Source of the DNA: CAYSRM01 sp964543205
GTDB lineage: Bacteria > Verrucomicrobiota > Kiritimatiellia > UBA8416 > CAYSRM01
Assembly (NCBI GenBank): GCA_964543205.1
Contig: CAZIXB010000002.1
Coordinates: forward strand, 1-38,812
Length of the DNA stretch: 38,812 nucleotides
Direction of reading: 5' to 3'
Every line of letters begins with the position of its first letter. The first letter of the stretch is position 1. Made by a program: the position numbers and the translations under genes. Below, one piece after another: positions 34,643 to 38,812 of the stretch. A model generated the notes under the pieces. That model was not told where the DNA came from, did not search any database, and saw only the letters and a list, made by a program, of their open reading frames with translations.

Positions 34643-35527
34643 CTAAAAAAACCATCTGTCTACGCCACCCTCAACTCCGAGCCGTACCCCTCGTCTGCGT
34701 AACGCCCAGCACATGTAAGAAACGGAAACAAAAAAACTCGCAGGCAACCGGCCAAGGGAAGCGATCTTGACGTCCAGCAAAGTGGTCTTACCCCCAAGCC
34801 CCATTGGTCCGATCTTTAACTCATTTGCGCAATTCAAACACTCTTTCTCAAGTTCAGAAAGCGCCTTGGTTCGAGATCGCCGTCCAATCCTTCTTAGAAA
34901 CTGCTCTTTCGAATAAGCATAGCCCGTAGCCCGATCCCCGCCGATACATACCCCGAGCGCTCCGGGAGAACAACCGCGGCCCTGTGTCTGCCAGACCGCG
35001 TCTAGAATGCACTTGCGCACACCTTCAAGGTTCCGCCCGGCCCCAAGCCGGGAATCAGGCAGAGAATATTGCCTGCCGACATTTTCACTCCCGCCACCTT
35101 TCAGAATTAAACGAACGTCTACGGTCTTCCGGGCGCCCTGGCAAACTTCCACTTGCGGCACACCGTTTGCTATGTTCGTGCTGTACAGGCCGCCGGTAAT
35201 TGCGTCAACCGTGTTTTCCCTTAAATAACCATATCGCGTTGCGCGGGCCACAGCCGAACGCACCGAGGAAACAAGCATGTTGGAATCAAAACCAACTGGA
35301 ACACTGAAGTAAAACATAACAGTCCCAGTATCCTGGCAAATCGGCCTGTTTTTTTCCCTGGCTATCCGGGCATCCTCAAGCATGGTTGACAATGCCCAGT
35401 ATGCCATGCTTCCCTTGTTTTCCTTTTCAAGCGCGGCACGCAAGGCTTTTTCCACATCCCGCGGCAAATCCGTCGAGGTGCGCCGAATTAATTCAAGCAG
35501 GTTCTTTTCAAATTTCTTTTTACTCAT
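34643..35527 (-). CDS. Class I fumarate hydratase, alpha (N-terminal) subunit
   Basis: This 294-residue protein is the Fe-S catalytic half of a two-subunit class I fumarase or tartrate dehydratase. Cysteines that fit the [4Fe-4S] ligands occur in ICQDTGTVMFY (about residue 62), GRGCSPGALGVCIGGDR and CLNCANELKIGPMGLGG. The ATG at 35527 gives MSKKKFEKNLLELIRR. The three codons upstream from a TTG look untranslated. It lies 43 nt after the PHP gene and before its beta partner. Such enzymes are oxygen-sensitive, which suits an anaerobic or microaerobic lifestyle but does not prove it. Confidence 0.9.
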   Translation of the reverse strand: MSKKKFEKNLLELIRRTSTDLPRDVEKALRAALEKENKGSMAYWALSTMLEDARIAREKNRPICQDTGTVMFYFSVPVGFDSNMLVSSVRSAVARATRYGYLRENTVDAITGGLYSTNIANGVPQVEVCQGARKTVDVRLILKGGGSENVGRQYSLPDSRLGAGRNLEGVRKCILDAVWQTQGRGCSPGALGVCIGGDRATGYAYSKEQFLRRIGRRSRTKALSELEKECLNCANELKIGPMGLGGKTTLLDVKIASLGRLPASFFVSVSYMCWALRRRGVRLGVEGGVDRWFF

Positions 35528-35570
35528 GGCGCTCAATTTCGTACAGGCTAGACTCTCCCCTTCTCATCAC

Positions 35571-36425
35571 TCACGCCGCAGCTCGAACAGTCTCCGCCCT
35601 ACGGCGAAGCAAAACCAGGATATCATCGGGCACCACCAGACCCCCGAAACCCCGGCCAAGCTTGATCCCCGGATTAGCATCCCCGTGAAAATCCGATCCG
35701 CCTGTCTTCACCAGGTCATAACGTTCAGCAAGCTTCTCACATTGCTTCACATAAGCCTGGCTGTGTTCGGAATAGTATACTTCTATTCCCTGTAACCCGA
35801 TTTTTGCCAGACTTCCAACGTAGTCATCAAGTTCATGGTCAGAAATATCAAGAGTAAACGGATGCGCAAGCACAGCCACACCCCCCGCTCCGGCAATAAC
35901 ATCCACACTCTCGGCGGGACTCAACCTGAACCTGTCCGCATAGGCAGATTTACCCCTGGCAAGATATCTGTCAAAGGCTTCCTTCTTCGATCCTACAAAG
36001 CCGCGTTCAACCATAGCCTGCGAAAAATGCGGGCGGCCAATAACATCCTCCCCGGCATATGAACTGACTTCCTCCCACGATAAATCCATTCCAAGTTTAT
36101 TCAGCTTTTTGAGAATCTTTCCATTCCTTATTTCCCTGCCGTTCCTTATCTCTTTTAGAACTGACTGCAATCGCTCATTTTCCCTTTCTATGTAGTACCC
36201 AAGCATATGCAGTGTGCCCTTTGGAACCTCCGCGCTGATCTCAACGCCGGGAACACACTCCACACCAGTTCCGCGGCAAGCCGCACTGAAAGAAGATAAC
36301 CCGTCGGTGCAATCATGATCAGTTAAAGCTATCGCAGTTAAACCAACCTCTTTCGCAAGCTGCACCAGTTCAGGAGGCCTCAAACTTCCATCCGAATAGG
36401 TCGAGTGTGTATGCAAATCAATCAT
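35571..36425 (-). CDS. PHP-domain phosphoesterase (YciV/RNase AM-like)
   Basis: This 284-residue protein of the polymerase-and-histidinol-phosphatase superfamily begins MIDLHTHSTYSDGSLRP. Further metal ligands occur in ALTDHDCTDGL, GVEISAE, VLAHPFT and GGSDFHGDANPG, matching the trinuclear metal site of the YciV (TrpH) subfamily. Characterised members hydrolyse 3',5'-nucleotide bisphosphates or trim RNA 5' ends. The ATG at 36425 has AGGA 7 nt upstream, while ATGs at 36446 and further out lack one. It lies between queD and the fumarase genes. Confidence 0.87.
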   Translation of the reverse strand: MIDLHTHSTYSDGSLRPPELVQLAKEVGLTAIALTDHDCTDGLSSFSAACRGTGVECVPGVEISAEVPKGTLHMLGYYIERENERLQSVLKEIRNGREIRNGKILKKLNKLGMDLSWEEVSSYAGEDVIGRPHFSQAMVERGFVGSKKEAFDRYLARGKSAYADRFRLSPAESVDVIAGAGGVAVLAHPFTLDISDHELDDYVGSLAKIGLQGIEVYYSEHSQAYVKQCEKLAERYDLVKTGGSDFHGDANPGIKLGRGFGGLVVPDDILVLLRRRAETVRAAA

Positions 36426-36507
36426 TAGCTCATCCTGTCCTTTCATCTGCCGATAACTCAATTCATCCGCCCGGTCAATACTCTGGCGAAACATACAAAC
36501 CCGCCAT

Positions 36508-36888
36508 TCACTCCTCGGCCCTGTAAGTCACGCTGCTTCCACTTTTCTCCCACACACTCACTTGCGCCAGCCGGCATCTCTCATCATTAATCCTCAACAC
36601 AAGTTCTTGGTAAATCCTTGCGGCCACATTCTCACAGGTCGGATTCAATCCGCCCATAAACTCATTTTCATTCAAGTCTGTATGATCAAGCCGCCCGGTA
36701 ACCGCCTCAAGTTCGGACCGGAAAACGCCGAAATCTCCCACCATCCCTGCTTCGTTAAGCTCCTCGCTTCGTACAACTATCTCTACGTTCCAGTTGTGCC
36801 CATGCACCAAAGCACACTTTCCCTCATACCTTGCAAGATGATGCGCGGCAGAAAAACTTGAACCGACGCTTAATTCATAAATTCCCAT
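36508..36888 (-). CDS. queD: 6-carboxytetrahydropterin synthase QueD
   Basis: QueD makes 6-carboxy-5,6,7,8-tetrahydropterin from dihydroneopterin triphosphate in queuosine synthesis. The 126-residue protein has zinc ligands in SAAHHL and VHGHNW, the catalytic C-x(3)-HGH spacing (KCALVHGHNW), LDHTDLNE, PTCENVA and a C-terminal Glu (VWEKSGS). The ATG at 36888 with GGAG 6 nt upstream is preferred. The upstream extension reads as low-complexity Arg-rich sequence from the repeat-containing spacer. Plain PTPS or biopterin enzymes lack this Cys spacing, so QueD is the better call. No other que gene is in view. Confidence 0.88.
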   Translation of the reverse strand: MGIYELSVGSSFSAAHHLARYEGKCALVHGHNWNVEIVVRSEELNEAGMVGDFGVFRSELEAVTGRLDHTDLNENEFMGGLNPTCENVAARIYQELVLRINDERCRLAQVSVWEKSGSSVTYRAEE

Positions 36889-36964
36889 TTCTCTCTCCAT
36901 CCAACCCAAATCCCACACTCTAACCCTCTGCCTAATGAACGTCTCGAGCACGCCAGCGCCTCGG

Positions 36965-37022
36965 GACAAATGACGCGAGCAAAGCGAGCAAATGACCCGC
37001 CACAAGCTTCGCAAGCAGGCGG
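36965..37022. repeat. Short tandem repeat and hairpin downstream of the IMP cyclohydrolase gene
   Basis: GCGAGCAAA occurs twice in tandem (36975-36992) and is flanked by two copies of CAAATGAC (36967-36974 and 36989-36996). Directly after it, CCGCC (36997-37001) pairs with GGCGG (37018-37022) around an inner GCTT/AAGC stem. The hairpin starts 22 nt after the minus-strand stop at 37045, so it may attenuate or stabilise that transcript before queD. It is not a classical terminator because no T-run follows. Confidence 0.45.
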
Positions 37023-37044
37023 ACAGGCCAATGCCACCCCCCTT

Positions 37045-37731
37045 TTATCCCTCAGTCCTGTAACTCCCCGCTACATCCAATTCCTTAACAGACTCAAAAT
37101 AACCTGCAATAGCTTTATCATATTCCGCGGTATGAGCGAATGCTTTCCTTGCCAGCCTGAACCTTGTACCCAGGCAAAGCTTCCCATAGTTGTCAGACAA
37201 TTCCTGTACTATCCCGGCGTAATCCCCCGGATCCGTTACAGAAGCAACCCGAAGAAAATTCTTGGCCGCCGCGCGCACCATACACGGGCCGCCTATGTCA
37301 ATATTAGTTCTTGCCATCTCAGGGGTCACGTTGGATGCCCCCACTGTCTCCTTGAACGGATAGAGATTCGCTGCAACCATGTCAATAGAAACACCGCCAA
37401 CCCTGGAAAGATCTTTGGCATGCGCCTCATTATATGTTTCGCTTAACAAGCCGAGATAAATCTTAAAATCAAGAGTTTTAACAAGTCCGCCCTGCATCTC
37501 CGGCTGCCCTGTGTATGCAGAAACCGAGACAAGATTTCTATCTTTCTGTTCAGGCGTAAGCGAGGCTTCAATAACACGGTATGTGCCACCTGTTGAATAA
37601 AACACCACGTCCGGATTAATATCTATCATGGAGCTGACAAATTCCTCCACCCCAGTCTTGTCAGAACAACTTACAAGAATATGCCGCACCCTGATTTCAT
37701 CGTCAATCCGCTCTACAATATTTAATGCCAT
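37045..37731 (-). CDS. Standalone, divergent IMP cyclohydrolase (PurH N-terminal domain only)
   Basis: This 228-residue protein matches the MGS-like IMP cyclohydrolase half of bifunctional PurH: HILVSCSDKTGVEEF, FYSTGGTYRVIE, AYTGQPEMQGGLVKTL, VAANLYPFKETV and TNIDIGGPCMVRAAAKNF. It ends where the AICAR formyltransferase domain would begin, and no such domain lies downstream. The motif after KTL reads DFKIYLG where PurH normally has HPKxHGG, so His/Pro active-site residues are replaced. The Lys of KTL, the Asp of DIGG and the Lys of AAKN remain. AAGGAGG precedes the ATG. It heads the minus-strand run towards queD. Confidence 0.82.
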   Translation of the reverse strand: MALNIVERIDDEIRVRHILVSCSDKTGVEEFVSSMIDINPDVVFYSTGGTYRVIEASLTPEQKDRNLVSVSAYTGQPEMQGGLVKTLDFKIYLGLLSETYNEAHAKDLSRVGGVSIDMVAANLYPFKETVGASNVTPEMARTNIDIGGPCMVRAAAKNFLRVASVTDPGDYAGIVQELSDNYGKLCLGTRFRLARKAFAHTAEYDKAIAGYFESVKELDVAGSYRTEG

Positions 37732-37769
37732 CTGCCTGCCTCCTTCTTTATCTTCTCAGAATAAGCCAG

Positions 37770-37798
37770 ATTCTAACGCCCCTCCACCATAAAAACAA
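37770..37798 (-). promoter_or_regulatory. Candidate promoter for the IMP cyclohydrolase-to-aroB run
   Basis: On the minus strand TTGTTT (37798-37793), a 17-nt spacer and TAGAAT (37775-37770) precede the gene by 38 nt. The leader contains a strong AAGGAGG ribosome site. It is the best promoter-like pair in the 171-nt divergent region shared with tsaB. Confidence 0.45.
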
Positions 37799-37902
37799 GC
37801 TCCCCCCGTACCGGCAACACCCGGCTCAACACATTTACCCCTCACGCCCCCCTCCTCTTTCAGCTTGCCACCGGCTTTGCCGGGATTTACCATTGCGCCA
37901 CA

Positions 37903-38580
37903 ATGCTTATACTAGCAATAGAATATTCTACCCCGCAAGGGAGCGTGGCAATATCCGACAATGGCCGTGTGCTTGCATGTGACGCCTGGCAGGATACAGG
38001 CTTGCGCAACAATGAGTTCTACAAGACTCTACCCGCAACGCTCAGCAAAGCGGCCATAAGCCTGGATGATGTCCAGACCATAGCCATCGGACTGGGGCCC
38101 GGGAGATTTTCCAATCTCAGGATAGCTTTATCAACCGCGCGCGGAATTGCCGCGCCAGTCCATAAAATCATTTACGGGATCACAAGCGTAGAGGCGCTTG
38201 CCCGGCCATACAGCATCGCAAATCCCAATAAAACAATAACAGTTATCGGTGACGCACGGCGCAATACTATATGGCACGCGGACTTCAAATACGACTCCAG
38301 TCAAGGAGGCATCTCGGAAACCAGGCCTCTTTCTCTGACATCGAACAATAACGCTGAAACCGCTTTTAAAAATTCCGATCTCGTGCTGACATCCGAATGG
38401 GACCGGCTTTCAGACCTGTTAAAGAAACACGCCCCGGCACATTCGGTCATTGAAAAAGATGTCTATCCTAAAGCAGACGATCTCGCAGAACTCGCAGAAA
38501 CAAAACTGAAGTTTGGCATCAAATCAATGCCGCTGGCTCCCGTCTATATGCATCCGCCGGTGAGGAGCCCGGTGGAGTAG
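37903..38580 (+). CDS. tsaB: tRNA threonylcarbamoyladenosine biosynthesis protein TsaB
   Basis: TsaB is the non-catalytic partner of TsaD in making t6A37 in ANN-decoding tRNAs. The 225-residue protein begins MLILAIEYSTPQGSVAIS, the ASKHA fold start, and has IAIGLGPGRFSNLRIALSTARGIA, where most TsaB have G-P-G-S-F-T-G-L-R. The C-terminus MPLAPVYMHPPV corresponds to the usual PLYLR end. The stop codon lies inside a 22-nt copy of the nearby tRNA 3' end, so the last few residues (RSPVE) may derive from that duplication. It is divergent from the IMP cyclohydrolase gene. Confidence 0.9.
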   Translation: MLILAIEYSTPQGSVAISDNGRVLACDAWQDTGLRNNEFYKTLPATLSKAAISLDDVQTIAIGLGPGRFSNLRIALSTARGIAAPVHKIIYGITSVEALARPYSIANPNKTITVIGDARRNTIWHADFKYDSSQGGISETRPLSLTSNNNAETAFKNSDLVLTSEWDRLSDLLKKHAPAHSVIEKDVYPKADDLAELAETKLKFGIKSMPLAPVYMHPPVRSPVE

Positions 38581-38593
38581 AGGCGGAGGGATT
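38572..38593. repeat. 22-nt direct repeat, copy 1 (tRNA 3'-end fragment over tsaB stop)
   Basis: These 22 bases are identical to 38762-38783, which form the acceptor and T-stem 3' strand of the tRNA-Lys gene plus six flanking bases. This copy covers the tsaB stop codon (38578-38580). The rest of the tRNA is absent here, so it is a partial duplicate of the kind left at attachment sites. Confidence 0.7.
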
Positions 38594-38627
38594 GCTGCGG
38601 GCGCCTCCCGACACCCTTGCCCTGCGG

Positions 38628-38675
38628 GGCTGGCTCAAAGCCAGCCACTACCTCGGGGGCCCCGCGCCGAGGTAG
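38628..38675. repeat. Two adjacent GC-rich hairpins downstream of tsaB
   Basis: GGCTGGCT (38628-38635) pairs perfectly with 38639-38646 over a 3-nt loop. Next, CTACCTCGG (38648-38656) pairs with 38667-38675 over a 10-nt loop, and a weaker AACCC/GGGTT hairpin follows at 38679-38695. They lie between tsaB and a convergent tRNA gene and could end transcription, though no T-run follows. I see no gene in 38581-38767. Confidence 0.5.
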
Positions 38676-38761
38676 ACAAACCCACTTCGCGGGTTCTCAT
38701 CCCTCTTCGAAAACACGCTTCATTTCAGTCTAAAGATTGGTGATGTGCCCGGAATGTACCC

Positions 38762-38783
38762 GTGGAGTAGAGGCGGAGGGATT
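38762..38783. repeat. 22-nt direct repeat, copy 2 (3' end of tRNA-Lys)
   Basis: This is the second copy of the 22-nt repeat, starting 190 nt after the first. It covers the last 16 bases of the tRNA gene and six bases beyond it. Identity stops exactly inside the T-loop. Confidence 0.7.
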
Positions 38784-38812
38784 CGAACCCACGACCCGCG
38801 GATTAAGAGTCC
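38768..38812 (-). tRNA. tRNA-Lys (anticodon CTT), 5' part outside the window
   Basis: Read on the minus strand, the anticodon loop is CTCTTAA closed by GGA/TCC, giving anticodon CTT (lysine AAG). The T-loop TTCGAAT follows, then a 7-nt acceptor strand CGCCTCT and discriminator A at 38768. The CCA end is not encoded. The T-stem, read as GTGGG against CCCTC, has one T-T mismatch in an otherwise ordinary tRNA. The D-arm and 5' acceptor strand lie beyond the window, so the fold cannot be completed. Confidence 0.85.

Noticed and set aside
38581..38767. Possible second tRNA between tsaB and the tRNA-Lys gene
   Set aside because: Only the 22-nt 3' fragment matches. There is no anticodon arm or T-loop, so it is a partial duplicate and not a gene.
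1..38812. CRISPR array, insertion sequence, prophage or defence system
   Set aside because: No regularly spaced repeats, transposase, integrase or phage structural genes are visible. All long frames are housekeeping or explained above.

Overview
This window looks like a chromosomal segment from a diderm (Gram-negative type) bacterium of roughly 50% GC, judged by eye. LptD shows there is an outer membrane carrying LPS. A bacterial family B DNA polymerase, GspG, the complete mre/mrd rod-shape set and a carboxyltransferase-BCCP fusion beside accDA together suggest the PVC group, for example Kiritimatiellota or Verrucomicrobiota. That placement is an inference from gene content. Nearly all of the sequence is housekeeping genes in long co-directional runs. 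I see no prophage, insertion sequence, CRISPR array or defence island.

Layout. Positions 1-6360 (+): the 3' part of an MFS transporter, a small SAM methyltransferase, SMC and an inositol monophosphatase-family protein. Positions 6332-18447 (-): an operon-like run read mreB-mreC-mreD-mrdA-rodA-rng-lptD-polB-gspG, which joins wall elongation, RNase G, LPS export, a proofreading polymerase and a pseudopilin. Positions 18673-19257 (+): a winged-helix protein fused to a degenerate nucleotidyltransferase-like domain. Positions 19272-26609 (-): rsmD-coaD-yceD-rpmF-plsX-fabH-fabD-fabG-acpP-fabF, the classical fatty-acid and phospholipid initiation cluster. Positions 26934-31229 (+): accD, a ParB-like orphan, accA, and a pyruvate/oxaloacetate carboxyltransferase fused to an AccB-type biotin carrier, closed by a 21-bp perfect hairpin. 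Positions 31302-37731 (-): a standalone IMP cyclohydrolase, queD, a PHP phosphoesterase, two-subunit class I fumarase, fmt, aroB and an unknown protein. Positions 37903-38812: tsaB (+) and the 3' half of a tRNA-Lys(CUU) gene (-). The tRNA 3' end is duplicated over the tsaB stop codon.

How the genes fit together. The fab run and the acc run diverge from a 324-bp region, so malonyl-CoA supply (acc) and its use (fabD, fabH, fabF, acpP) are physically coupled. The least ordinary part is the acc run. No separate accB or accC is present, and the only biotin carrier is welded to a second, keto-acid-type carboxyltransferase. This could allow a transcarboxylase-like exchange between oxaloacetate and acetyl-CoA. 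That is a hypothesis. The sequence shows only the domain arrangement.
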